From contig JAOPHQ010002017.1 in the NCBI GenBank assembly GCA_030340625.1, positions 15,001 through 79,000 on the forward strand: 64,000 nucleotides of DNA, written 5' to 3'. Positions 1-57,323 of this stretch are shown here, in pieces (position 1 is the stretch's first letter; every line of letters starts with the position of its first letter). This stretch comes from Merluccius polli. Taxonomy: Eukaryota; Chordata; Actinopteri; Gadiformes; Merlucciidae. A program made the position numbers and the translations under genes. The notes under the pieces were generated by a model. The model was given only the letters and a program-made list of their open reading frames with translations, searched no databases and had not been told where the DNA came from.

Positions 1-3000
1 TCCTTCTCCAAAACCACCGACAAAACTACTGATTTTGTTTGTTTTAAGATACGAGCTGTGGAGCCGAATTGGTGACATGACGTCGTCAGGTTTGAGATTC
101 ACCTGAAGATGTGTTACATGACATCGGTTTTTTTTGCTGTGGCCAGCGATGGTCCATGTGTGGCTAGCTGGTCGGATGGCCATCTAACGTTTCAACTTCT
201 ATAAATATTTGACTGGGGGAGAGAAACCTGGCAGCCCAAGAGGACACTTTGTTACCTCCAACTTCAGTGGCTGTGTACAGCTGGACTTCAGCTGATGACC
301 TCGATCCAGTAAATGGATGTAGTGGCAGTTTAATTCGTTGACTGCTATGTTATTGCTGTATCAACCGTGCTGTTATACGTTGTTTGGGCACAAAAGAGGA
401 AGTAACAGTTATCCAGGCGTCCCTTCATCTTGTTATTGCAGTGTGCAGCCATTAGGTTTCGACAATAAGCTGCTCTTTAGGGGTAGAGAAATGTACATGC
501 TTCCTCATGGCCTCTTCAGGGATTACATTTGTTTTTATGTAGGCCTATTCTCATACTTCTGGACCAGAAGTACAGTCGAGAAGTATGTGTTTGGTTCATA
601 TCAGCCACTTGACATATGGTAGCAATTTCAATTGGGGTGGAATTTTTCTGTTAGCCAATGTATTTAAGGACTGCGACCCAAAACAATTTTTCATTTTACT
701 GCTCACAATTCATAATTCTGAAGATGAGGTGGCTTCTTTTCATTATTTGCCAGTCTTAACTTGGCACAGACTATGCATGCATAGTTCTTTATGCGCCATT
801 TTGGTCAAGTTTTCCTCTACATTATTCTCTCCATGAGAGAAGAATTGAGGGCTATTGTTAAGTTGTGCAGTACTCGTTTGCTTTTACGCAGTGGAACAGC
901 CAATTATGGCTTTCTTCCTGTTTTTTATGGTTAAGACACAGGCTATACCTCTCTGACATCTACTGCCTGCACAGACTTGCTTTGCTAAGCACTTGCACAA
1001 AATTCCCCAACATATCAGTCTTGGTCTGAGGTTCTTTTATGTTTCTAAATTAAGATGAAACCTTGCTGTTAATAGACTATATCCATCTGCTATGCTGCAC
1101 CCCATGTTTGAACAGTAGAAGGAAAAGTGCTGAGTGTCTGATCATGTAAGCGGTGAAAGGTTTCTCGGGTCAGTTCTGCATCACCGGGAGGGTGGGGTAC
1201 CTCGGCTGCAGTGAGGTCGACCGGGGAGGGAGAACTTGGCAGGTGGACAGAGGGCAACATGGAATAATAAGAGATATATTAGGGCTTCATTGCAAGACGG
1301 AGGTTGTCGAAGGCCAATACGACGTGCTAGAGACCTGGTAAGAAGTTGTTTTTAATGCCCCAACTGGCCATGCTTTCCAAACCAGCATGCAGTGCAATTA
1401 TGTAAATGAATTGCTTTACACGTGGAGCGTACTACAGACTTTGTCTTATCGAACTTGCAAAGTTTATCTCACTAGTTTGGCTAGGTTTACAGTATCAGAT
1501 ACATGCATTTGCAAAGCTTTAACAAAAATATTGACATTGTAGTTTAGTTTCAACTACATGTGTTATCCAGCAGTTGTGGAGCGCCGCTGCTGGATTACTA
1601 ACACCATTGCAATCAGCCATGCAAAAAATTTAAAAATATATGGCATAGGTGCTCCCTACTGCACCCCCTCAATTGTTACATTGTGATTATTGTCATTGGA
1701 GAAATATTGTGGGAAAATACTGACAGCAGGTATGCTATAATAAAAACGCATTATGATGATGCTGTAGGTGGCATTAGCTCTTAGACTAAATGTAGGAAGC
1801 ATAAAGAGAAAAACTAACACAAGTGACTTAATAATAGAAAGTAGCCTACATATTTGATTGTGTGTAGAGCAGAAGCAACAGTATTATGAAACCCAAACAA
1901 TGGGATGGCTACAAATTTCAATGATCACACTTAAACCTCTCTGTGCCCGTGCACATCAGCACCGTGCATGTCAACATGGTGCACCTAACGCATGCCTAAG
2001 CACCGCAAGTCATTAAGTGAAACTTGTAACTCAAGTGTACTCGGTTGGGAAATAATTTTTCTATATTATAAGGTAATATGACAGGTGTATATATATGCAT
2101 TGCTTTTAATTGACTTGCATATGCACTGCATACATTTAATTTTTTGATTTATAGAATTGTTAAGCTGGAGAGAGATTCATTGTGAGCCAGTTCCTTTGTT
2201 TGCTCATCAGACGAAGGAATGGCGTGAACTAAGTGCTATCTGGGGTATAGACAGCCCAGAGACTCACTTATTCTACTGGCTCTGACACAAGCAGGAAAAA
2301 GCTTTGATGCGCGTCATAAACCAAAATGTTACGAAGATGACAGAAAGAAGAGCTCATTCTTATTCTTTTCCTTTTCTTTTTTCTTATTAATTTGCTTAAA
2401 ATGTAGGGCTAGCCTAGAATAATTTGGATGGAATAGTATTCAGTTCAATGCTGTAATAACGTCCGGTGTACGATGTGTAAATAGAGAGATCTGGTTTGCC
2501 TGTTATCCTATCATGGGGTGGGGGGCGGGCTATTGCTGGACTACAAGGATTCTTAACGTCTTACATCATCATGTGATTGGAAGTGAGCGTGGTCCAGGAT
2601 TTGGCCTATATCTGAATCATCCGTATTGCCTAGGCCTTGCATTACTAAGATGATAATCATTCTGGTTGGTGCATGGTTGTGTGCTGGGGAAACACATTTC
2701 CCCACACATTTTGGGCTATTTTGAATATGTGACCATCTGTGACCCCAGATTAGGAAGTATCCCAAGTATAAAATAATTTGATTCCTTTCCTCCTTGGAAA
2801 ACATTCAAATGCATAAGATATTTAATAGGAACATGTTGGGGAATGCTATGTTTTTTAATATAGCTTAATTGCCCTGTGATGTAATTTCAGAACTCCAGAG
2901 CTGGATTGTGACAGTATACGTTGCTGTGTGTGTGATACACTGTTTTGTTTGATTAGAGAACCCTTTAGTGGTAAGTTTTTCAGCCTAATGCCAGAGGCAG

Positions 3001-6000
3001 GGGAGTCATTGAGTTTTAATGAGCACAGGTGTCTGTCCTACTTATCTTGTACTCTTGCATCTCACCAGGTAGACTTTCAACTGTGACTGCTATTGTATTT
3101 TATTTTTACATTAGGGAAACAAACCCCGTCCTCCTCATTTTTTTGGCTAGGGCAATGTAAAAAAGGAGGCACTTTTTTCTTGGGCATACAAAATCTTTTA
3201 ATGAAAACAAACGATAACATTTGACTGTTGGGGCTAAGCTATAGGCGACACCATTGAGTTCAGGTTACACCAAGTCAGTGTTGTTGTCAACTGCACTCTC
3301 ATCCCCTCCCACCAACATGACACGCGCACATTCTCACTCCTATAGGAAAGGTATGGGCAGTAATGGAGACTGGTGAGGGATTTTGTTGCCTGACGTTGGT
3401 CAGTCTGTGCTGGTGCCATGGTTATTTAAGGAATGCCGACTCCCTAGGTTCAACAGATTGACTGGGACACAGAAAGAGATAACCATAACTACCATGGCCA
3501 AATTTTACTCCAAATGTCATGGTGTTCTTGTATGCCATTTAGTGGCTTTCACACTGGACCACGTCACCCTGCACCCTGTTACTGCAAACAGAGAGGGAGA
3601 GAGGACCTTCTGACATGCATGCTTCATGTCGCCTGAAAAGATCCCTCAGTTTGTAGGTCCGATTTGGACCTAGTCCCAAATAAGTGCCTCTGTTTTTCTT
3701 TTTCTTTTTATACTTCGCTAGGGCTGGTAGAGAACGTGCATAAACTCTCTTGAGAGAGGCATATCATTGTATATGGCAGAGACTAAATGCAGTGTGCTTC
3801 ACTAGTAGGCCTTCATTTTGAGAACGGTTCACATTAAGTCAGGTGGTCTTTAGTTTATAGTCCTTCCTCCATTAAGGAAGACGGTCGATTAGTCGATATG
3901 AATAATATCTGCGATCTTTGATACTGACCATACTCTTTAGCCAGGCCAAGCAGGCAAGGAAACTGGTATGATGGGGTTCCTTTGCCTTTCCCGGAAAACA
4001 AATAATTAGGGCTGAGCCCGAATATTCCAATATTCAGGTATTTGTACATTCAGTAGGTATTTAAATCTCAATTCAGGATTTGAATGTTAACTAACTAACT
4101 ATTATTGTTATTGTTGTTATTATTATTATTGGTGGTGGTGGTGGTGGTGGTGGTAGTAGTAGTAGTATTTGAAATGTTGTAGGGTTCTTCTCAGGATTTA
4201 GTTTTCCATGGTGATGCTCCCACTAGTCAGTTGCAGCCATAGAAGGTTGCGGCAAGCGGGAGGGTTAATAGTTTTAGAAGGGTTTTAATAATGAATGTAG
4301 GCTATTTAGCAGCAATGTTTAAATTAGGCCAAAAGATGCCAAACCTCCACCTACTTATAATAATAGGTTGGTAATTGAATAAACATGAATAGAACAAGTA
4401 GCCAGAACACTGTAGAAATGAAAAGGCAAAACGATAAAAAGGCAATCCTGCAGCAGTGGTTTCCACCGGCTCCGATTCAGTCAAGGAAAGATTGCACTAT
4501 GAAGTTACTTTTTTTTAAAAAAATGTTTCGTTGTGTCAATGTATGGGGATCATCATGAAGCCTGGTTTTTAGATTGCAGACAGCACTTAGAATTATGTAG
4601 AGTCAAGTGTAATGTATAGTGGTTCACGTATTCTAACGAGGCCCCTTTTGAGGTGTTTGCCCTCAGATCATCTCTTGCCCAACAGATTGGTGATAAACCA
4701 ATCAGTCATTTCACTTATTTTTATCTGGCATTGCTGCAACACTGTGAAGAAACAAACTAACCCTTTCCTGCCCATAGCAAAAATGTCAACTTTTTTTAAG
4801 GTTGAGGGCATGCTTTTCAAGTGCATCTTGTTTTTGTGAGCCTGGTCACCAATACTGTGCGTTGCGATCATGCCCTGCATAGACTTATTCCTTATCTCTG
4901 ATATTTTTGCAGAAGCTGTATAATATTGTCACATGAGTGGCTGGTAAGTGGGTTTTTGGACTGTTGTGATCTCTGGGTCTAGCAAACAAGTGATCCGTTA
5001 CTAGTGTATATTATATAACCTACTTAAAGTGCTAGCTAGATGCAGGATAACAATATCATTTTTTTGTCAGATAAATGTTGGATGTGTTCTAAGGCTTTAA
5101 TTATTGCTTGTGCAGTTGGATTAAATGCACTAGTCTACTTATAAATAAAATTTGCGCAGAGATGAAAGAGCGGTTTTGTGACCAAATGAGGTGGTTCTTT
5201 TGTTAATAATAAGCTGGCAAGTATAACTAATCAAAATTGTCTACCAAAGGTAAAACGACACATGTTCATATTGGTGTGCAAACATTGGGTCAAACACTTA
5301 ATCATTATTTTGCGACAGATAATGTAAACTTAACTAATATTTGCACTTCTGAATTAGTGGACCAACAGACAAAATAAGGAAATAACCACTTCACTGTTTG
5401 ATTTTCACCGTATATGTTGGACATATTTTGAATACTGAAGCCATTGTTTTTACATTTTGCTTGACTAAATGTCATTTGAAAGTCAATATGTAAGCTTTGT
5501 AATTGCTTGGTCCATGGCATGCCCGTGCCACATCCCTATTCTGTGGCGAGTTGGTGATTGTGTTTGTATGTCCATAGGCTTGTCATCGAACCATAGTCAG
5601 AAGCCACGCTCTGGCCCGAAGGTTAGCTGGCTCTGTGGAACATTCTGGGCTCTGGGCCCAGAGAATAGTGACATGTCAGCAGCCCATTCAAATGAACAGG
5701 CTGAGTGTTGCACTATGTTAGCATGGCTTGCTTGGGAGGGCGGGGGGGAAAGCTAAATTCGGTGCTCTGCTAAACCCCCGCAACGGTAGCACGGAGAACG
5801 TGGCACCATGAAAGGTCTGGTGTAGTTGGACAGGCTATGGGAGTTCATAGCCCAACTGCTACTCAAACTAGCTTCCTGCAACTACTTTATTCAAAGGGCC
5901 TAGGCCTGGTGAATTGTCTCCCCTAACTTAAGCTGCGCTCTGCAACCAGGGCTTATTTCTTGATAAGGTTCTTACTTGGCAAAGTAGCTCATAGATAATC

Positions 6001-7388
6001 CAGTTACAGTACAAGAGTAAGATTTTCTAGTCGACAATGTTGAATAAAGTTGATTTAGGGAATTATTGAACTGCATTGAAATACCTTTTTCTTTTGGAAT
6101 GTCGTGTTAAATGGAATGCAACCAGAGCCTTCTGAGTAAAATTATAAACATTACGGAAGAAGTATGAGTCATGTGCGGTTTCTGCCTGGTTTCAGAAATG
6201 AACATTTAATGAGCATTGAGATAGAGCTGTTTATTTTGTACTTCAAATATAACAATATTTTAACCAGTAGACTTGGTTTTGTGCCTTGAGCAAGATACTG
6301 GATGCTCTGACCTTCCTGTGAAGGAGGACAGGCAGAAAATAAAATTCCCTAGAGGTCTCAGGAAACATTGCATTACATAAAATCAGATTGAAATCAACAC
6401 CGTAATGATGATTGTTCCTCTTGAATCTGTAATAACTTGTAGAATCTATACCATCTTTAGTACATTATCTAAATTCTGGGAATTGCCAACAGCTCGGAAT
6501 ATTCTTCCAATGGGAGTACCGTGGCTGCTCTGCCATGCAGTAGTTTCTTGCACACCAAGACGAATGCAACTGTCATGCTCCTAGATATATGCATGTGCAT
6601 TGCTAGCTATGCTTTGCATATTTTAGGAGGGGATGCAGATAGAGGCAGGCTATTAAAGCATACTTTTATTTTGATATATACATATTTATATGGCCTTAAT
6701 GGACAGGAGAGCAAAGATAGTGGGTTGAAGAAGAGAGGGAATGACGTGTCAAACAGACACATGTCGGAATCGCACCTGGATCGCTATTAGGCCTACTGCC
6801 TACATGGTTATCACATCAGTTGGTTGTATGTTGATGCTTTCTGATAATTTGAACAATTGTTTAAAGAATAAGAATAAACATGTCTTTTCAAATTTAGAAT
6901 TTTTTCGAGGACTGTGATGGCAAATCTTAAAGCTTTATAAGGGGTCTAGATGGGGGTAGTACTGCATTACAGTGAAAGGCTGGCATTTCCTCAGCTTTAT
7001 TAAAATGACACTTACAAACATGTGAATAGGCTGAGGCAGAAATTAATGATTCAAATCACTTGAACAGTTGTGTACACATGAACATGGCAATGTATTTACT
7101 GCATAATGCATATACAAAACAACATTGGGATTAATGCTAGGCATTTCAGCAAGTCTCTCAATTGAAAAGCTACTGGGGTAGAGTAACGCAAGATGACTAT
7201 GCTTTAATTCAGTTTCGGTATAGAAGAAAAACAAGTGTTACATCTTAATGGGTGGTCTTGATTATATTTGCACAAATCAGTTTTTTTATAATGGCATTTT
7301 TATACATTAACACATAACATAACGCATGTAAAATGGATGACAAATAATCTGTCTGAAATGGCTAATTGTGTTTATTCTTATCTTTCAG
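1..7388 (+). other. ell: ell intron 1 (3' part), no coding exon seen
   Basis: No reading frame here resembles the conserved ELL N-terminus, so this is read as the 3' part of intron 1, ending at the acceptor AG of 7387-7388. Contents: AT-rich unique sequence, a GGT/AGT trinucleotide patch at 4130-4168, a transposon-end-like sequence at about 4008 (TAGGGCTGAGCCCGAATATTCC), and a GC-rich patch at 1150-1345. In human MLL-ELL fusions the ELL break is typically in intron 1, just upstream of the exon matching 7389. It is not excluded that a 5' UTR exon or an enhancer lies here. Confidence 0.7.
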
Positions 7389-25999
<18,611 letters not shown>

Positions 26000-28830
26000 T
26001 TAGATATTGCTTCCGTATTCTCAGTCAGAGGAAGGAAAACTCTGGATTGTGCTTGCTCTAAAAAAATGGGGGAAAAAATTGAATAAAAACTATGAAAGAT
26101 GCCATGAAGGGTGTATTCCCCTCATTGGGGCCAAAAGCACTAGTGATGAAAAAGCAGATTATTATTTCTCTCTCTCTCGCTCCCTCTCTCTCTCTTTCTC
26201 TCCTCTTTCTCTCCTGTCTCTCTTTCATATTTTTCCAGAGATGGGACGGTGGCTGTTTTGGCCATCGGTCCTCTGCGTCACTACACTGCTTCACAAAAAT
26301 GACCCGGTGTGGTCTGTTTTTTTTTTGTTTTTTTTCCCAAGCTCTCCTTATCGTGCACAGAGGTCTTTTAAAGAGTAGACATGGAAAGGTCCACAGCTCC
26401 TACAGGGAGATCTGCTAATAGTCTCCCCTGGTTTGGGTCTCCGGATGTAGGGGGTGTTGGTGGGGGAGGAGGCGGGTGCTCACGGAGACATAGTCTGCAG
26501 AACGCCAAATACTATGCTTTGAGAAGAGAAATATAAGAAGTATGAAATGGATGATATCAGTTTTCCCGCTTATACTGAAATGGACGGTTGTGATGCTGAA
26601 ATTATTTTTTGTATTTATTTTTTGACATGGGATTAAGAGTCTGTTAGGATTTTACTGTACACTCCCCTCCAGATCAGTGCTACAAAGCAGTATCTGTTTT
26701 TTTTGTTTTTTGTCTTCACATTTTGAAAGTCAGCCAGTATTTATTCAAGAGGCCTTGGCCATCCAGTTATCTATCTTGCTCAGTTTTCCTTTTTATAAAG
26801 AGGTACAGATATACCTATTGATTTAAATGAAGAGAGCGCTACTCTATGTAAAAAAGTCAGGCACATGTTTCTGCTCGACTTTTCTTAAATTATGTGCAGA
26901 TGTCTTAACAAGGGGAGCATGTGTAAAAGTTGGGCTTCAAGAAGCTGTGAAATACTGCCCCCCCCCCACACACACACACATACACCTTGCTTATGACAAG
27001 CTGCAATGCTTGTTCATCAAATGATCCTCGATAAACATATTTTTTGCTTCCATCTTTTTGTCACTGACTAATTGTGGCATTCCATATTTAACACAGGATC
27101 ACTTTAAAGTCTGGAGTGGATGGCTGTAGCAATCCAATAATTCCAAATAGCCGCATGGCTGATGAGGAGCTCATGGCCACGACTGCAGTTCAAAACATGG
27201 TTCGAAAGATCCTCTAATTGTAAGTTAATGTAGACCTAAAGAGCTTTTCAGTGTCAGAAACTGGAAGAAAAAGTGTGGTTTCAAAGCAGAGATTCGAAAT
27301 GTCATTCTTAGTTACTACCATCACTAGGCAGATTTATAAGATGCTGTTTACAGTGTGTACTTAAAGACCATTTCCCCCCCCCCCCCCCCCCATTTATAAT
27401 CACTAAAACGACTGTTAACATGAAGCCATCCTGTGTCACCTCGTGCTGGAAAAGACCTGTACACTAACTGTCTCTGCCTGCCTGGCTACCTGTGGCAGAG
27501 CCCCTATACTTTCCGGCCTCAGGTGAAATGCATATCGGATCAATATTGCCTTTCTGAACATGATAGTCACCAGAATGACCTGATTTCTTCTTATCCTGGA
27601 TCAGTGGTCCTGTTTGAGAAACACTGTGACAGAATATCCTGTTTTCAAATCAAATTGGAATCTTTTTAACAGCTGTCACAAAAACGTGTCTGGAAAACTT
27701 CTGAGTAAATGATGAACCGAGCTCGGTTTAGTCGTCAGATGCGTTTATTAACTCTACCCTTTATGTCAATATGACAAATCAGCACTTTTCCTGCTAATAT
27801 TGCTGTTACCTGGTTTTCTGTCCAAACGTTAAAAACTTTGTCCATGAGTGCATGCTTTTATGAATGTGTTACAATGCCCAGTGTTCATATCTTCACTTGA
27901 AACAACTGCCCAAGTGCAATGCAAATTCAACTAAAGGCCTATTCCAACTGACTCAATATGTAATGTCTGACCAGCATGTATACCAAAGTGCTTACCGAGC
28001 TGGATTAAACTAATGTTCTATCAAGACACTGGAAAAGGAATCCAATCCATTTCACAGTATTTATTTCCACTGTACATGTAAAGATTCGAGTTCTCTCTTC
28101 TTTTTTTTTTCTTAATCCATTATTTTGATTTAAGTTGTTGGGGAAGGGGGAGGGTTGTCCTTTTTATTTTTAATGAGGTCTGCATTGTTGGGTTTAGATA
28201 TTTCAATCTTTCAATCTAATTCTCACCACCTTAAAAAAAAAAATAAATAAATAAATGAAAAAAAAGAAAGCAAAACACTACATACGGCCAATAGCCTGAG
28301 CTCTATCACATGGGTGCTGAGCATTGCTGGGTCCACACTGGAATGGAAACGGTTTAGGGGTGCGTTGGTTAGGGGCCGTGAAGTCTTTGTGACCAGAATC
28401 AACACTCAGCATCGCCCAGTACTGCAACCCTTCAAAAGGGCAACTTTTTTTCTTTCTCCTGCTGTTTATTGTATGTCGTCTTCAAGACTGTTCTGATGCA
28501 ATCGCTGTACTACGCCTCTGTTATGGTCAAAATTTCTTTTGAATCAGTTGTTCATCAGTCGATGGTAATGTGCTCCAATACAGAGCAAATTGTTTGAAGA
28601 TAATGAAATACCAGCACAGGAATACCATTGTATGAGTTGATTGTGCCAAATTACCTGTTGTTTAGGTTTATTTTTCTTTGATTCTATACATGCTGCTGTA
28701 TAAGCAAAGAGGGCTTTGGAGAGAAGTCGTCTGATATGTTGGCGCTACAACCCAAAGCACGCTTTTGGAAACCATAAGGGACTGGGACTGAAATTGATCT
28801 TTATTTCAATAAAAATTCTTTAAAATCCTC
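26000..28830 (+). other. ell: ell 3' UTR (predicted)
   Basis: Starts after the TAG at 25997-25999. A CT-rich tract lies at 26166-26224 and a poly-C run at 27374-27391. The best poly-A signal is AATAAA at 28808-28813; an early one is at 26082-26087 and a later one at 28937-28942. No frame in this stretch looks coding. The end is inferred from the signal only. Confidence 0.6.
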
Positions 28831-30359
28831 CTTTGTGAAATTCTAAAGCAGTTGTGGCTGTCTTATTGTTAGGAGTTTCAATTATGGCTGTAATTATTTT
28901 AACAGTTATATTCGATTCTACTGCCCAATATTGTTGAATAAATGAAGTTATGCAAACCATGTGGTCCAACAAGTTTATGTAACTCCCAGAACAATGACAA
29001 CAATGTTCAACAATGATTGCGCAATCTCTTCTAACCGAAAATGTAAAATTTGCAACATGTACATGTTGCCCTCAGTGTGTGTCACACTAGTGCACATATT
29101 TCACATGCTGTTAACACGGGAAGGGCTGTATTTAAATCAGTCCCCTGTAGATGTCAGTGTTTACTTGCACTCTTTTACTTCTCTTTACAGCTATCATTAG
29201 GGCACCTTTTTTCAGAGTTGTTGTTCAAGAGGAAAAACTTAACTTGGCCACAGGGTCTTTTGGCATAACTGTCATGTTGCTCTCTACACAATGAGCAAAC
29301 AAATGAGGAAATGCTTGTGAGTACACACTTATGTGGCCATTAAGTGTAGGATATACCGTGGTTATTTTGTTTTGCGCAATGCCTGGCTTTTTCCTAAACC
29401 CACAGGAATATGCATTTTTAATGATTTGCAAAGCCGTTGGTGTAATGTGGATCGAGGAAAAGGGCTCTGGCATGGCAGCATGCACAGTAGATGCCGCAGC
29501 AGGGTGATAGAGTAGAGAGGCCTGCAGCAACAACACAACACAATACAAAAAAAAAAAGACCCCAGAAATCCTCCACACGATGACTCTCTTCCAGTTGGCT
29601 CAGTGCAGCCGTGTAGCCTTGGCGACCACCCCAATATTGGCCTCAGCTGTGCTCAGGACTGGAGTGATGTCAGTGGGTTCACAGTGGCGAGCTGCCATCT
29701 TCTCTCTCCCGGCTGGCCCTCCCCTTCAACATATACAGTCTCCTCTGGTTACTGCTGTGGCAGAGAAGATAGAAAGCTCATTCTCCGCTTCTGGGACATT
29801 TTTACACAGATGTGGAGAAAGCAATCTTAACTCTAAAATGACTGTACATGTATAGAAATGCATACCTTTTGTTTTGAAAAAAGGATGCCCAGGATTTAAG
29901 CAAATGTTAAATTAGGCTTCTATTATTTGCCTGTATGTTCTAGAAACGTTAGAAATGTTATGGGATTATCTAGGTCAACAATGCATTGATTGTTTCCATA
30001 TTATATATTCCATCCATACATCTCTGACCATTAATATGTGCTGTTGCATAAAGTGCTGCTGCATAAATGCTCTGTTCATGATGCATGCATAATATAACAT
30101 GACATTTATAGAAACAATTATGCAATAAATGATTCATGCATTTATCTAATATGGAATTATGGACGTAGAGCATTTACAATGAAGTTCATTAAGGTCATTC
30201 AGTTACACCATAAAAAAGAAAGAAAACAATGATTCAGGCTACAATACACCTCATCTTACTTTTAAAAAATGCCCCAAAAAGTACGTTTTTGAAGGTGCAC
30301 AAAACAAAAACAAAAAAAACCCAAATCTCAGTCCAAGAAGTTCAACGTTTGTTTGGTCT
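28831..30359. other. ell-dot1l intergenic spacer
   Basis: AT-rich except near 29560-29760. No gene, tRNA or recognised mobile element was seen. The short frames on both strands have no recognisable domain. Confidence 0.6.
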
Positions 30360-30721
30360 TATCTGAGCTCCCCAGTGACGTGTGCGAGCGGCTCCGTAGC
30401 CCCGCCCCCCCCTGCCATATTATTCATGCCGGGCAAGATGGCGGCGATACGGCCGAGGTATTATTGCCAGTGGACATGAACAGGCATTTTAATCAAAGTA
30501 TAAAACGGAATTAGGTTCGTCCATGGTCACAATTAAAACGGCACGGCATTACGGTAACGGCGGCGTCTACACCGGGTTTGATTTCTCGCTTCTCTCTAGG
30601 GTTTTTTTTTCCTTCAAACAAAAATGCTCACGCTGTAGCTCGCTCTCCAACCGACCAGCTAGCTAAACAGCGCTAGCGAGGGAGCTAGCCGTCACCACAG
30701 CGAGCCGCTGGAAAGTGGAGA
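30360..30721 (+). promoter_or_regulatory. dot1l: dot1l promoter and 5' UTR, CpG-rich
   Basis: An abrupt change to CpG-rich DNA (continuing to about 30980) with a TGACG element (30376-30380), a GC box CCCCGCCCC at 30400-30408 (Sp1/KLF type), and AAGATGGCGGC at 30435-30445, a textbook YY1 site of the kind found near start sites of TATA-less housekeeping promoters. No TATA box is placed convincingly. The dot1l ATG is at 30722. The exact start site cannot be fixed by reading. Confidence 0.65.
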
Positions 30722-56362
<25,641 letters not shown>

Positions 56363-57151
56363 GGACGGGGTGGGGTGGGGGGGGGAGGGAGCTTACGAGG
56401 GGGAGGGTGGAGGGGGGTGGGTGCGAGCAATCAGAGGGTGAGAGACAGTGTGACTGATTCTGGCTTCCCACGGTTCTGGCTTCCCACGGTTCTGCATCAG
56501 AACAGGGTAAGTCGAACGGGTTTTGAAGTGGTTCATGAATGTTGGCGAATGTTGATAGCAAATGAACAACACCCTATCGTCCCTGAATAGGGCGAGGCTA
56601 AGAGTGCACTAATGTTAGCATGCCCAACATTCATTGGTTGTTGTACTGCTCGCACAAGATTAGATTAGTTCAATCCCCAAGGAGGGAAATGCAATTTCCA
56701 CTGCAGGAAGGAACTGTACAGTCAGGTGACAAAATGTTCATTGACAAAACTGAACGGCAGCAGGACCAAAAGGCGCCCGCAGTCATATGCTAAACACACT
56801 TCTGCAGTCATTGACACACACTGCATAGAAGACGACCTTCACAATGTAGCACTGTCTGCAGCTGCTCCGTTTTCCTCTTTCTAATCATTGATTCTAATGC
56901 GTCTAGTTTAAGGCCTGTAATCAAACAGCCGTTTTAATGGACTCATGTCAATTCCAGTCCTGTCTGGTCCCCTCCTTACCTTGCGAGCCAGCTGGATTTG
57001 CGAGATTACGATTGGATGAAGTTAGCCCGTGATAGACGGTGATAGACGGATGAGTAATCAAATCACCTGCCAAATGCCCGCCCATTTCCAATCAGTTCCC
57101 AAGGACGACTTCCCAGATGGTGTGTAACAAACCATCTGGCGCGTCAGGTTA

Positions 57152-57176
57152 CCCCCCCCCCCCCCCCCCCCCCCCC
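57152..57176 (+). repeat. Poly-C run (25 nt)
   Basis: 140 bp before the alternative terminal exon acceptor. Confidence 0.97.
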
Positions 57177-57315
57177 AACAACGAACAGGTTTAACAGATA
57201 TATTGATGCAAGTTTTTACTCCCTGTGTGACTGACTGTTCGATCCTGAATATAACCTTGATTATTAACTTGTTTTCAAATAGCCTGAACCTCCTATCTCT
57301 CTTGTGCTGTCGCAG

Positions 57316-57323
57316 GTAACTGA
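57316..57323 (+). CDS. dot1l: dot1l alternative terminal exon, coding tail (Asn-stop)
   Basis: An excellent acceptor (ctatctctcttgtgctgtcgcag) precedes gtaactga. Joined to exon 27 (phase 1, G) this gives GGN and a TGA, for a protein of 1436 residues that avoids exon 28 and its frame break. From memory, the shorter human DOT1L isoform (1537 residues) also ends in GGN; that match is recollection and should be checked. The exon would continue as 3' UTR. Confidence 0.6.

Noticed and set aside
26007..26418. Overlapping frames just after the ell stop
   Set aside because: Low-complexity CT tract in the 3' UTR; no conservation with ELL C-termini.
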